This document shows, in pieces, positions 35,914-45,204 of a stretch of 64,000 nucleotides of DNA. The DNA lies in contig NZ_FMAC01000013.1 of the NCBI RefSeq assembly GCF_900094555.1, positions 62,001 to 126,000 on the forward strand, written 5' to 3'. Source of the DNA: Martinezella hainanensis (GTDB taxonomy: Bacteria > Pseudomonadota > Alphaproteobacteria > Rhizobiales > Rhizobiaceae). Below the pieces are notes generated by a model. It saw nothing but the letters and a program-made list of their open reading frames with translations. It did no database searches and had not been told where the DNA came from. The translations under genes and the position numbers were made by a program. How positions within the stretch are numbered: the stretch's first letter is position 1; every line of letters starts with the position of its first letter.

Positions 35914-36807
35914 TCATCGCCGCTCAAACAGCGCGCGTTTCGCTTTCGCGATATCAAACAATGTCGCCACGGTGGGATTTCTGGAGGCAAGCGGAGCACA
36001 AAGAGCGACCTCGAATTCCGGAGAGTCGACTATAGGTTTGGAGACGACTTTCGGCCCGGTTTCTGAGCACAGGGCTTCGGGAATGAGTGCTATACCCAGA
36101 CCCTCTTCCACAAGGCGGACGATTGTGTGCTGCAGCCACGGTTCGAGCACAAAGCGGGCTGGCACACCGCCTGCTGCGCAATACCCGGTGATCGCGTCAC
36201 GCAATGTTGGGGCGACATGCGAGGGGGCCGCGATAAGACTTTCGCCGGCAAGATCGCTCGGACGAATTGACTCTACGCCGGCCAACCGGTGCTCTGCGGA
36301 AACAATCAGTCGCAGACGGTCGGTCGTCAGGGATATCGTTCGAAGATGCTGGGCAGACAGGGGAGCAAAGGTGATAGCCGCATCAAGCGCCCCCTCAAGC
36401 AGCATCTCGTTTATGTCCACCGGAGTTCGTTCTTCAAGGATCAAACGAACATCCGGACGCTGCTCGGAATAAAGCCGAACCAGGGTGGGAACGACCCGGT
36501 TGGCCACATGCATCATAAAACCGAGCTTCAATTCTCCCTTCATGCCATTCGCCACAAGTTGCACATCGCGACACGCAGCATCGAACTGGGCCAATATGGC
36601 CTTGCTGTCATGGAGGAAATGCTCCCCGGCCGTTGTCAGCGTAACGTTGCGGGAATTTCTTTCGAACAATTTTACGCCGAGGCTTTTCTCGATGGAGCTT
36701 ATCTGGCGGCTGAACGGGGGCTGGCTCATGTTCATCCGAGCAGCCGCGCGACCGAAATGGAGTGTCTCCGCCAGCGCGACGAAGTGATGCAGATGACGGC
36801 TATCCAT
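35914..36807 (-). CDS. LysR-family transcriptional regulator
   Basis: A 297-residue regulator. The N-terminal winged helix is canonical (LHHFVALAETLHFGRAAARM, PPFSRQISSIEKSLGVKLFE) and the rest is the LysR substrate domain. It is divergent from the AEC transporter gene with 97 bp between starts, so that gene is the likely target. It converges on the TetR gene. Confidence 0.93.
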   Translation of the reverse strand: MDSRHLHHFVALAETLHFGRAAARMNMSQPPFSRQISSIEKSLGVKLFERNSRNVTLTTAGEHFLHDSKAILAQFDAACRDVQLVANGMKGELKLGFMMHVANRVVPTLVRLYSEQRPDVRLILEERTPVDINEMLLEGALDAAITFAPLSAQHLRTISLTTDRLRLIVSAEHRLAGVESIRPSDLAGESLIAAPSHVAPTLRDAITGYCAAGGVPARFVLEPWLQHTIVRLVEEGLGIALIPEALCSETGPKVVSKPIVDSPEFEVALCAPLASRNPTVATLFDIAKAKRALFERR

Positions 36808-36904
36808 TCTATGCTCTCAAGGTATCGGTACTGGTCATATTTAACATTGGATTAGCTGAATCATGCGCTGTAAGCAACGTCCTCCACTGGAATGAACGGT
36901 TCCC

Positions 36905-37843
36905 ATGCTGACAAACCTGCTGACTATCCTGCCGATTTTCGCCCTTATCTTCACGGGTTGGATCGCTCGCAAATCCGGGGCGCTCGGCCCGAATGCGACG
37001 CGAGAAGTCAATCGGCTCGTCGTTTATCTGGCGCTACCGGCGCTGCTGTTCGACATCATGGCAAATGCCAACTTTGCAGTAATCTGGCAGCCCGGCCTGA
37101 TTTGCGCGTTCGCGGCTGGCTGTGCCATCATCTTCGCAGGCACGATCTGGTGGCGCCTTGCCAAAGGCCGGCATCTGGCAGACGCATCTATCGACGCATT
37201 GAACGCAAGTTATGCGAATACAGGCTTCATTGGCTTCCCGCTCATTCTTTCGTTGGTCGGCGATACGGGCCTGGGGGCAGCCCTCATTACAACCATCCTC
37301 ACGGTGTGCGTTCTTTTCGGATTTGCCATCGTCTTTATCGAAGTCGGTTTACAGGCCGAAACCCGGCGTGACGCAATCATCAAAAAGACCTTTCTGTCGC
37401 TCGCAAAAAATCCGCTTCTCATTGCCCCCTTGCTAGGAGCTGCGGTTATGGCGTCTGGCCTTACACTACCGAACCCTCTGGAAAGGTTCTTGAAGTTGCT
37501 TGGAGGTGCTGCATCCCCTTGCGCATTGATCGCCCTTGGCCTCTTCCTTGCCGGTACGAAGTCATTCCAACCCGACCGCAGAAAAAGTACGGAAGGCATC
37601 TTGATCACTCTTAAGCTTGTTGCCCAGCCGCTTGTCACATTCGTCATTGCCGGACCGCTGCTGCAACTGCCTGCCTTGACCACGCACAGCGCCGTTCTCT
37701 TGGCTGCGCTTCCAACAGGCACAGGGCCTTTCATGCTTGCCGAATTCTACAACCGCGAAGCAAGCCTAACGGGGCGGGTGGTCCTGATATCGACTCTCCT
37801 ATCTTTGCTGACAATCTCGGCTTATCTTGCAATTGTGGTGTGA
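36905..37843 (+). CDS. AEC-family transporter
   Basis: A 312-residue membrane protein with about ten hydrophobic segments. It begins MLTNLLTILPIFALIFTGWI and has the N-terminal RxVNRLVVYLALPALLF block and the C-terminal ATLPTGTGPFMLAEFYNREA-type loop of the auxin efflux carrier family, which in bacteria often moves malate, malonate or other carboxylates. Its position between the LysR gene and the 2-hydroxyisobutyrate locus makes a carboxylate substrate plausible. The ribosome binding site is weak. Confidence 0.87.
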   Translation: MLTNLLTILPIFALIFTGWIARKSGALGPNATREVNRLVVYLALPALLFDIMANANFAVIWQPGLICAFAAGCAIIFAGTIWWRLAKGRHLADASIDALNASYANTGFIGFPLILSLVGDTGLGAALITTILTVCVLFGFAIVFIEVGLQAETRRDAIIKKTFLSLAKNPLLIAPLLGAAVMASGLTLPNPLERFLKLLGGAASPCALIALGLFLAGTKSFQPDRRKSTEGILITLKLVAQPLVTFVIAGPLLQLPALTTHSAVLLAALPTGTGPFMLAEFYNREASLTGRVVLISTLLSLLTISAYLAIVV

Positions 37844-37890
37844 CGCGATCTTAGCGCCACACCACAAGAAGGCGCGAAGTCTATACGCAA

Positions 37891-39198
37891 TTATCGGTTC
37901 AACAGCCGCGCCGGTTGAGCCAGCACTAACCCCGCACCAATCAGGAGGGCCACGGCCACGACCGAGACCCCGATATCCGTGCTGCCGGTGGCATCCTTGA
38001 CCCACCCGATCAAGTAGGGGCTCACGAAGCCTGCCACGCTGCCGACCGAATTGGCGATTGCCAGGCCCATCGCGGCTGCGGCACCGCTAAGAATGGCCGG
38101 CGGCAGGGTGTAGAACTGCGGGATGCAGGTTAGAATCCCCATCGCCGCCACCGTCATGGCGATCAAGGCGCCCGTTGTGTTGTGGGAATAGATGATGCTG
38201 ATGACAAGACCGATCGCGCCGAGGATGGCGGGAGCCGCAAGATGCCAGCGCCGTTCCTTGGCACGGTCGGAGCTGCGTCCAACCAGGACCATGAAGACAA
38301 GGGCGCCGGTATACGGAATGGCGGTCAGCAGGCCGACGGTGAGAGGATCCTTGATCCCACTTTCTCGGATGATCGACGGGAGCCAGAAACTGATGCCGTA
38401 AAGGCCCATCGTAAAGAAGAAGTAGATGCCGCTCAGCATCCAGACTTTTGGATTGACCAAGCCGTCCCGGGTCGAGTGGAGAGGCTTCTCCTTCGCCTCG
38501 CGTGCGACATCGGCCTTGATCATGGCCTTTTCCTGCTCCGTTAGCCAGTCTGCGCTGTCGACCGAATTGTTCAGGTAGAAGTAGCACATGATGCCGAGAA
38601 GGATGGCCGGGATAGCCTCGAGGATGAACATCCACTGCCATCCCGCCATTCCGCCATGCTCATGCAAGCCCGATATGATCCAACCGGAGAGAGGGCCGCC
38701 AAGTACGCCGGACAAGGGAATTCCCGTCATGAAAATGGCGGTCGCCTTTCCGCGCTGGGATGTCGGAAACCAGAGGGTCAGATAGTAAAGCACGGCGGGA
38801 ATGAAACCGGCTTCGGCGGCACCGAGCAGGAAGCGCAGGAGATAGAAGCTCGTAGGCGTCGTGACCACGGCCATCAGCGCGGAGATGATGCCCCACGTTA
38901 TCATGATCCTGCAGATCCACAGTTTCGGCCCCACCCGCATCATCACCATGTTGCTCGGGACTTCGAATATGACATAGCCGATGAAGAAGACACCGGCCCC
39001 GAGACCATACACCGCCTCGCTGAATCCGAGATCGTCGAGCATTTGAAGCTTGGCGAAACCGACATTGACGCGATCGAGATAAGACACGATGTAGCAGCTG
39101 AGCAAAAATGGCAAAAGTCGCCAAAAAACCTTTGAATATGTTGTCTTTTCAGTGAATATGAGCTGTTGGCTGTCTGCATACTCCGACTTGATGACCAT
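37891..39198 (-). CDS. MFS transporter, anion:cation symporter (ACS) family
   Basis: A 435-residue permease with 12 hydrophobic segments. LLPFLLSCYIVSYLDRVNVG at the start and LLGAAEAGFIPAVLYYLTLW are hallmarks of the ACS family, which imports organic anions such as phthalate, tartrate or sugar acids. The ATG at 39198 has GGGAGGAG upstream. It lies 169 bp downstream of the adenosyltransferase gene on the same strand and is a good candidate for uptake of 2-hydroxyisobutyrate or a related acid. Confidence 0.9.
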   Translation of the reverse strand: MVIKSEYADSQQLIFTEKTTYSKVFWRLLPFLLSCYIVSYLDRVNVGFAKLQMLDDLGFSEAVYGLGAGVFFIGYVIFEVPSNMVMMRVGPKLWICRIMITWGIISALMAVVTTPTSFYLLRFLLGAAEAGFIPAVLYYLTLWFPTSQRGKATAIFMTGIPLSGVLGGPLSGWIISGLHEHGGMAGWQWMFILEAIPAILLGIMCYFYLNNSVDSADWLTEQEKAMIKADVAREAKEKPLHSTRDGLVNPKVWMLSGIYFFFTMGLYGISFWLPSIIRESGIKDPLTVGLLTAIPYTGALVFMVLVGRSSDRAKERRWHLAAPAILGAIGLVISIIYSHNTTGALIAMTVAAMGILTCIPQFYTLPPAILSGAAAAMGLAIANSVGSVAGFVSPYLIGWVKDATGSTDIGVSVVAVALLIGAGLVLAQPARLLNR

Positions 39199-39367
39199 AA
39201 TCTCCTCCCTATGGTGCGAGCATTCACGGCAATTCGTGCAATAGCGGGGAGGTGTCGGACAGGCCGCTCCTCAACAGCCTTCCTCTCTCCTCCTCCATCA
39301 CCCCTAGCGGGATGGGAGCCATATCCGCCGGGCCTACCTCGGCTGATTGTGCGCGATCGATCTGATG

Positions 39368-39997
39368 TCAGCAGAGATACGGATCCTCGTCGCCATCCAC
39401 GACGAGGGTCATCTCTCGTTCGGGTTGCCAGGGCACCTCGGGGTGATCGGCCGCCTTGTTTTCCTGCCGTGCAATGACGAAAAGCAGATCGGAAAGCTTG
39501 TCGAGATAGGCCATTCCGTAGCGGTAGCGATCCCGGTCAGATCGCGTGCGTATCATCGTCGGGGCCTGGTCCTCCAATCCGGCGAGAGAAACGAGGCATT
39601 GTTCGGCCCGCCGGCATACGGCCCGTGAGACATGAACCTGGCTGGCCGATTGTGACCCGCCCGGAAGAATATAGTCTTTTAGTGGCGCAAGACCCCGGCT
39701 TGCATTTTCGAATTGCCGCTCAAGCCGCCCTACATGGAGAGCGGTTAGCAAGGGCTGGTCAGGCGTGCCGATGCCGGCAGCAAAGTCGACGAGATCGTGC
39801 TGCACCGCCGTCAGGATCTTTGGCGTCTTCGGCCATGCCGCACAACTGATCGCTAACCCGATGTAGCTGTTGAGCTCATCGATGACGCCAAGCAAGTCTG
39901 CGACCGGATTATCCTTCTCAGGGCCTCCGCCAGCCCCAATCCCGATCGGCTTTCCATTCCTTGCAGGCGCTGTGGTGCTCGAAAGGCGATCCTCCAT
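39368..39997 (-). CDS. PduO-type cob(I)alamin adenosyltransferase
   Basis: A 209-residue ATP:cob(I)alamin adenosyltransferase. The PduO/MMAB pattern is clear: VADLLGVIDELNSYIGLAIS near the N-terminus, LKDYILPGGSQSASQVHVSR, then AVCRRAEQCLVSLA and the C-terminal YLDKLSDLLFVIARQEN. It makes adenosylcobalamin, the cofactor of the mutase encoded upstream, and follows the double beta-helix gene with no gap (start 39997, stop 39998). The N-terminal GIGAGGGPEKDN differs from the usual TGDxG start region. Confidence 0.92.
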   Translation of the reverse strand: MEDRLSSTTAPARNGKPIGIGAGGGPEKDNPVADLLGVIDELNSYIGLAISCAAWPKTPKILTAVQHDLVDFAAGIGTPDQPLLTALHVGRLERQFENASRGLAPLKDYILPGGSQSASQVHVSRAVCRRAEQCLVSLAGLEDQAPTMIRTRSDRDRYRYGMAYLDKLSDLLFVIARQENKAADHPEVPWQPEREMTLVVDGDEDPYLC

Positions 39998-41044
39998 CTA
40001 GGCCTCCTCTGCTATCCGCTGCGCCTGGCCGTAGGCCTGGGCATACCGGCAGTAATGGTCGATGATCGAACGCATGGCCCCGCGGCGCTCCGGGTGCAGG
40101 CGGCTGAGCGGTCGGGACGGGCGCCCTGCCCACAACCAGCCGCTTTCCAGGTGCTGGCCAGGCAATGTATGGGACCCCGCCGCAAGCATCACGTCGTCCT
40201 CGACGACCGTGCCCATGGCAAGTCTGCTGCCGATGCCGATCAGTGCATTCTTGCCGACGGTGCAGGCTTCAGTAGTAACGTTGTGGCCGAATGTCGTGCC
40301 CTCGCCGATCCTTACCAGTGCATCGCCGGCATCGATGATGGTATTGTCCTGAATGTTGGAGTTACGGCCGATGTCGATGCGGCCACTCGTGACTGTCAGC
40401 CGGCAGCCGAAGAAGATGCTGGAGTTCGGCGCCATATCGACCGGCGCGTGGACGTCAGCGGTTTGCGCCAGGAATGGGCTGTCCGCGCGCTGCTCCTGAC
40501 GGACCTTTTCGCGCGAGACGCCGGCTGCCTTTCCGGCACTGCGCAGTGATGCGGCACGCTCCGCCAGTTCAGCTTTTTCGATCGGACGAACCGGCTTTGC
40601 CGGCATCCCGGCATACAGGAGACCGTCTTCAAGCACCGATCGTGGGAAGACGATGGAATCCTTTTCGATCATCACCCCGCTCCCAACGGTCGAGCCGTCG
40701 AGGATGACGACATTGTCCTCGAACACGCAATCGGACCCAACGGTGCATGCGTGGATCACGCTGTTGCATCCCGCGGTCACGCGGTCGCCGATATGGGTCG
40801 GATAGAGGTCGTGAGCGATATGCACGGTGCCTCGCGTACCGAGAAAGAAATCGTCTCCGATGCGGACGTAATGCCCGTCCGCGCGAATGACGCCGCGTTC
40901 GCAGACCGTCATCTCGCGGCCCGACGTCACCTTGCCCAGCACGCTGGCGCACGCATGCACAACAGCGCCGTCGCCGAATTGCGGCCAGACGCCGTCGAAC
41001 GGCAATATAAGCCCGTGGACGCTATTGGCATAGTTCTCTGGCAT
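39998..41044 (-). CDS. Tandem left-handed beta-helix protein, gamma-carbonic-anhydrase-like, two domains
   Basis: A 348-residue protein with two copies of the hexapeptide-repeat fold, about 1-155 and 195-318, joined by a helical, charged linker, and a helical C-terminal tail. Single-domain relatives (gamma carbonic anhydrases, PaaY, CaiE) are about 170-200 residues. The metal-binding triplet of the family reads H75, C93, H98 in the first copy and D238, H254, E259 in the second, so neither copy keeps all three His. It sits 37 bp after the mutase large-subunit gene and directly before the adenosyltransferase gene. Its role is unknown; an acyl-CoA thioesterase, as in PaaY, or a metal-site scaffold are possible. 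Confidence 0.8.
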   Translation of the reverse strand: MPENYANSVHGLILPFDGVWPQFGDGAVVHACASVLGKVTSGREMTVCERGVIRADGHYVRIGDDFFLGTRGTVHIAHDLYPTHIGDRVTAGCNSVIHACTVGSDCVFEDNVVILDGSTVGSGVMIEKDSIVFPRSVLEDGLLYAGMPAKPVRPIEKAELAERAASLRSAGKAAGVSREKVRQEQRADSPFLAQTADVHAPVDMAPNSSIFFGCRLTVTSGRIDIGRNSNIQDNTIIDAGDALVRIGEGTTFGHNVTTEACTVGKNALIGIGSRLAMGTVVEDDVMLAAGSHTLPGQHLESGWLWAGRPSRPLSRLHPERRGAMRSIIDHYCRYAQAYGQAQRIAEEA

Positions 41045-41081
41045 GCCATCAACCCCCCTTCAGGATGTGGCTTGATGCGGA

Positions 41082-42788
41082 TCAAAAGACCGGTGTCTCG
41101 CGATAAGTGCCCCACACCGTCTTCAGGCGTTCGATAATGTCGCCCATGGTGGCGCCTGCTCGCACCAGTTCGATGGTGATCGGCATGATGTTCTGGGATG
41201 GGTCTTTCGCAACCGAGACGAGCTTTTCCATCAACAGATCGAACTTGACGGGATCACGCTCGCGGCGGACGCGTTGAGTGCGATTAACTTGGCGCTCCGC
41301 CGTGGATTGATCGTAAGGATGCGTTTCGATCTTCGGATCCGGCACGTCATCGACAAGGCAGTTGACACCGATCACGGGTTTCTCGCCGGACTGCTTTCGC
41401 AGTGCCGTCTCGTAAGCGAAATCGGCGATCTGCCGCTGGAACCAGCCTTCCTGGATCAGCTTCAATGTGCCGCCGCGCTCATCGACTTCGTCCAGGATGT
41501 CAAAGATGCGCGTCTCGTACTCGTTGGTCAGGCTTTCGACGTAATAGGAACCACCGAGAGGATCGACCACCTGAGTAACATTGGTTTCCTCTGCGATCAC
41601 CTGCTGCGTGCGCAGCGCCATTCGCATGGCATCCTCGGTCGGGATGGCGAAGGCCTCGTCATAACCGTTGGTGTGCAGCGACTGAGCCCCGCCGAGCACA
41701 GCCGCCAGCGCCTGCATGGACGTACGCACGACATTGACCATGTATTGCGGCTTCGTCAGCGAGGCCGCAGCCGTCTGGCAATGGAAACGCAGGCGCATCG
41801 ATTCCGGGTTCTTTGCTCCGAAGCGGTCTTTCATGATCTTGGCATAGCAGCGGCGCAGGGCACGGAACTTCGCGACTTCCTCGAAGAAGTCAGCCTGACA
41901 GACGAAAAAGAACGCCAGGCGCGGGGCGAATTCATCCACGTCCATGCCGGTCTTGAGCACTTCCTCGACATAGACGACGAGGTTGGCGAGCGTAAAGGCC
42001 GCCTCATGCAGTGGCGACGATCCGGCCTCGGAAATGTGGTATCCAGAGATGTTGATCGGGTTGTAGCGCTTCATGTTCTTGGCGCAGTAGGTGATGCAGT
42101 CGCGAACGATGCGCACCGAAGGATCGGCGGGGAAGATGTATTCCTTCTGCGCCATGAACTCCTTGAGGATATCGGCCTGAATGGTACCAGACAGCTTGTT
42201 CAGATCGTAGCCGCGCTTTTCCGCCAGCACGATATACATCGCGAGGAGGATCCAGGCCGACGGGTTGATGGTCATCGACACGGAGATCTTTTCCAGGTCG
42301 ATGCCGTCGAACAGGGCCTCCATATCCTCCAGCGTATCGATCGCCACGCCTTCGCGCCCGACTTCGCCTTCGCTCATCGGGTGATCGGAATCGTAGCCCA
42401 TCAGGGTCGGCATATCGAAATCGGTCGAGATGCCTGTCTGCCCCTGCGCAATCAGGTATTTGAAGCGCTTGTTGGTATCCTCACCCGTGCCGAAGCCGGC
42501 GATCTGCCGCATCGTCCAATTCCGGGAGCGATACATGGTTGGATAGGGACCACGGGTGAATGGGTAGCGCCCGGGCAGGCCAATATCCTCGATCGGCGTC
42601 TGCGCGATGTCGGCGGCCGTGTAGGTGCGCTTGACCGGGATGTCGCCGAGCGTGAAAAAGGCTTCCTTGCGCTCCTTCTGCTTGGCAAGAAAGCGTGCAA
42701 CCTCGCTGTTTTCCCAGTCCTTTTCTTCGGCGCGCAGCCTTTCGGCGAGATCCTGAGGCAATCTGTCGGGTGAAACGGTCTGGTTCAT
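41082..42788 (-). CDS. hcmA: 2-hydroxyisobutyryl-CoA mutase large subunit
   Basis: A 568-residue acyl-CoA mutase catalytic subunit without a B12-binding domain. Where methylmalonyl-CoA mutases have Tyr, this protein has Ile (I96, in MRQIAGFGTGEDTNKRF), and where they have Ala it has Asp (D123, in TGISTDFDMPTLMGYDSDHP). The spacing of 27 equals that of Ile90 and Asp117 in HcmA of Aquincola tertiaricarbonis, the enzyme that rearranges 2-hydroxyisobutyryl-CoA to 3-hydroxybutyryl-CoA. Other blocks (KRYNPINISGYHISEAGSSP, QSLHTNGYDEAFAIPTEDAM) are common to the family. It overlaps the GTPase gene by four bases. Confidence 0.9.
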   Translation of the reverse strand: MNQTVSPDRLPQDLAERLRAEEKDWENSEVARFLAKQKERKEAFFTLGDIPVKRTYTAADIAQTPIEDIGLPGRYPFTRGPYPTMYRSRNWTMRQIAGFGTGEDTNKRFKYLIAQGQTGISTDFDMPTLMGYDSDHPMSEGEVGREGVAIDTLEDMEALFDGIDLEKISVSMTINPSAWILLAMYIVLAEKRGYDLNKLSGTIQADILKEFMAQKEYIFPADPSVRIVRDCITYCAKNMKRYNPINISGYHISEAGSSPLHEAAFTLANLVVYVEEVLKTGMDVDEFAPRLAFFFVCQADFFEEVAKFRALRRCYAKIMKDRFGAKNPESMRLRFHCQTAAASLTKPQYMVNVVRTSMQALAAVLGGAQSLHTNGYDEAFAIPTEDAMRMALRTQQVIAEETNVTQVVDPLGGSYYVESLTNEYETRIFDILDEVDERGGTLKLIQEGWFQRQIADFAYETALRKQSGEKPVIGVNCLVDDVPDPKIETHPYDQSTAERQVNRTQRVRRERDPVKFDLLMEKLVSVAKDPSQNIMPITIELVRAGATMGDIIERLKTVWGTYRETPVF

Positions 42789-43762
42789 GACGGGCTCCTT
42801 TCCAGATCGGAGGCGGCAAGCAATTCGCTGGCAAGTGAGTAAGGGTCGCCCTTGCGTGCAGACAGACGGTCGGCAAGGGCATAGCTATGCGCTGAGGCAG
42901 CCTTGAGAAAGCGCTGAATCAGTAGATTTTCGGCGGTTTTTTCCAGACGAAAGCGGGCGATCGCACGTCGTCTGGTCTCGCCTTCCTCGGTGTCGAAGGC
43001 GACCTGCCGGTGTTTTTCCAGTGCCTCGGTCAGCGCATCGAAACCCTCGTCCGTATAGGAACTGACTCCCAGAACCGGCACCTGCCAGCTGTTTTTGCCC
43101 TTGAAGCCGGCATTCAGCGTCATCATCTGCTTGATGTCGGTCAGCGTTCTGTTCGCGTCACTGCGATCAGCTTTCGAGACGACATGAATATCCGCAATCT
43201 CCAGCATGCCGGCCTTGATAGCCTGGATATCGTCCCCGAGGCCTGGTGCCGAGACCACTACGGTCGTATGGGATGCCTTGGCGATTTCCACTTCGTCCTG
43301 ACCGACGCCGACGGTCTCGATGATGATCGTGTCAAAACCGCCAACATCCAGCACATCGACCGCGTCCAGCGTGGCTCGCGCCATGCCTCCCATGGCGCCG
43401 CGTGTCGCCATGCTACGGATATAGACGCCGCTATCGAGAACATGATCCGACATGCGGATGCGGTCGCCGAGGATCGAACCGCCGCTATAGGGGCTGGACG
43501 GGTCGATCGCTACAATGCCGACTTTCTTGCCAGCGGCACGAAATCGCTTGGTCAAGGCCGCAACAAGGGTCGACTTACCGCTGCCGGGAACGCCAGTGAG
43601 GCCGATGACATGCGCAGCGCCGGCCTTGCGATACAATGTCGCCAGGGCCTCACGTGCCTCGGGAACCGCCGCTTCGGCGCGAGAGATCAGGCGCCCGATT
43701 GCGCCGATACGGCCTTCTTCAACACGGCCTGCAAGCTGCATCGAGGGAACATATGCGTTCAT
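42785..43762 (-). CDS. meaH: MeaB/ArgK-family GTPase, chaperone of the mutase (MeaH-like)
   Basis: A 325-residue G3E-type P-loop GTPase. Walker A is GLTGVPGSGKSTLVAALTKR, the switch region is DPSSPYSGGSILGDRIRM, and the base-recognition part includes VVSKADRSDANRT. Such proteins guard B12-dependent mutases by gating cofactor loading and removing inactivated cobalamin. Genes of this kind beside hcmA have been named meaH. It overlaps both neighbours by four bases (ATGA), so ligase, chaperone and mutase are translationally coupled. Confidence 0.9.
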   Translation of the reverse strand: MNAYVPSMQLAGRVEEGRIGAIGRLISRAEAAVPEAREALATLYRKAGAAHVIGLTGVPGSGKSTLVAALTKRFRAAGKKVGIVAIDPSSPYSGGSILGDRIRMSDHVLDSGVYIRSMATRGAMGGMARATLDAVDVLDVGGFDTIIIETVGVGQDEVEIAKASHTTVVVSAPGLGDDIQAIKAGMLEIADIHVVSKADRSDANRTLTDIKQMMTLNAGFKGKNSWQVPVLGVSSYTDEGFDALTEALEKHRQVAFDTEEGETRRRAIARFRLEKTAENLLIQRFLKAASAHSYALADRLSARKGDPYSLASELLAASDLERSPS

Positions 43763-45195
43763 GCCGAAATCTCCGCGGCAATCTGCGCATTCATGTCCCT
43801 GAAAACAGCGCGGTCGTCGATGACACGACGCGCCTTGAAATCGGTCCGCGGCAGGGTACCCTTGCTCACGACCTCGGCTCGGGTGCGCAGACCCAGAAGA
43901 CGCTGCAGGCGATGGGCCACATCCTGCCGGAAATGCTCCTCGCCGCCGACGCGCCGTGCTTCATCGTCGATCTCCACTCTCAGCAGAAGTTCGTCCATCG
44001 CCGCTTCGCGCGTGATGATGATCTGATGTTCGCCGCCATAACCGGGGGTCTGGTTCAGCGCGGCGTCGATCTCACTAGGATAGACGTTCTCGCCACGGAT
44101 CGTGAACATGTCGTCGATGCGGCCAAAAATGCCGCTTGGCAGACGCGGGTAGGTGCGCCCACAGGGATTGGGCTCATTGACCCACTGCGTCAGGTCGCCG
44201 GATGCAAGGCGGATCATCGGCTGCGAGGTTCGCTCCAGATGGGTATAGACCGGTGTTCCGCGCTGGCCGTAAGGCATGCGCCGCATCGTCGCCGGATCGC
44301 AGACTTCTGTGTAGACGATATCCTGCCAGCACAGCATACCCTCCGTTTCCGCCGAACCTGCCACGTTCATCCATGGCGTCATTTCCGCCATTGAGCCGGA
44401 ATCGAACACCTTTGCACCGTAGAGTTCCTCGATACGGTCGCGCACGCCGGGGATCGAGGCGCCGGGCTCGCCTGAAAAGAACATGTACCGCAGTCTGAAC
44501 TTGCGTGGATCGAGCCCCTCGTCGATTGCAGTCTGGGCAAGATGGAGCGCGTAGGTCGGCGTTCCGTAAAACCCGGCCGGCTTCATGATATCGAGCCACT
44601 GGGCGCAGCGAGCGGTCATGCCTGGCGCACCCGCACCGAACGGAAAGGCTTTGGCTCTCAGACGCTCGGCACCCGCAAGCGCACCCCAACTGCCCATGTA
44701 AAGGCTGAGGATGGCAGCCACCACGATCATGTCTCCGGGCCGCATGCCCATGGCCCACATGATGCGCGCATGGGCATTGGCAATCGCATCCCAGTCGCCC
44801 CGGCCAATCGCAAACGCCGTCGGCCGCCCGGTCGTGCCGCTCGTCCCATGAACGTGGAAGATCTCGCTTTCCGGCACGGCCAGATAATCGCCGAATGGCG
44901 GCGCCGATGCCTGTGACTGGCGTAATTCCGGCTTCTGGATCACTGGGACTTTGTCCTCGAAATCCTCAAGTGATTTCAGCTGGTCAGGATGAAAGCCAGC
45001 CTCGTCCCAGCGCCGCTTGTAGAATGCGGTGTTCTCATAGGCGTATCGGCAGACCAGCTTCAGGCGTTCCAGAATGGCGCCTTCACGATCGGAAGCATGC
45101 ATTGTCTCACGCTCTGGAAACCAGTAGCGGCTTTCCGCAGGCGGCAGATAGTTCTGATCATAGGACGGGGGGAAGGACCAGCTCTCCATTGACAT
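43759..45195 (-). CDS. hcl: Probable 2-hydroxyisobutyrate-CoA ligase (phenylacetate-CoA ligase family)
   Basis: A 478-residue adenylate-forming enzyme. The ATP loop is FHVHGTSGTTGRPTAFAIG (about residue 113), the next motif MFFSGEPGASIPGVRDRIEE, and the hinge is GRIDDMFTIRGENVYPSEID; the C-terminal catalytic Lys lies in GTLPRTDFKARRVIDD. This is the PaaK-like architecture used by the 2-hydroxyisobutyrate-CoA ligase found with hcmAB in tert-butanol degraders. Genomic position, between the mutase small-subunit gene (10 bp) and the chaperone gene (overlap), supports that substrate; sequence alone would also allow another short branched acid. Confidence 0.82.
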   Translation of the reverse strand: MSMESWSFPPSYDQNYLPPAESRYWFPERETMHASDREGAILERLKLVCRYAYENTAFYKRRWDEAGFHPDQLKSLEDFEDKVPVIQKPELRQSQASAPPFGDYLAVPESEIFHVHGTSGTTGRPTAFAIGRGDWDAIANAHARIMWAMGMRPGDMIVVAAILSLYMGSWGALAGAERLRAKAFPFGAGAPGMTARCAQWLDIMKPAGFYGTPTYALHLAQTAIDEGLDPRKFRLRYMFFSGEPGASIPGVRDRIEELYGAKVFDSGSMAEMTPWMNVAGSAETEGMLCWQDIVYTEVCDPATMRRMPYGQRGTPVYTHLERTSQPMIRLASGDLTQWVNEPNPCGRTYPRLPSGIFGRIDDMFTIRGENVYPSEIDAALNQTPGYGGEHQIIITREAAMDELLLRVEIDDEARRVGGEEHFRQDVAHRLQRLLGLRTRAEVVSKGTLPRTDFKARRVIDDRAVFRDMNAQIAAEISA

Positions 45196-45204
45196 CTCCT
45201 CCTG

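Noticed and set aside
41274..42773. Plus-strand 499-codon open frame opposite hcmA
   Set aside because: Antisense shadow of a highly conserved mutase gene with no recognisable domain or ribosome binding site.
41082..42788. Assignment of the mutase as methylmalonyl-CoA mutase
   Set aside because: The Tyr and Ala expected in methylmalonyl-CoA mutase are Ile and Asp here, and the adjacent PaaK-like ligase fits 2-hydroxyisobutyrate better.
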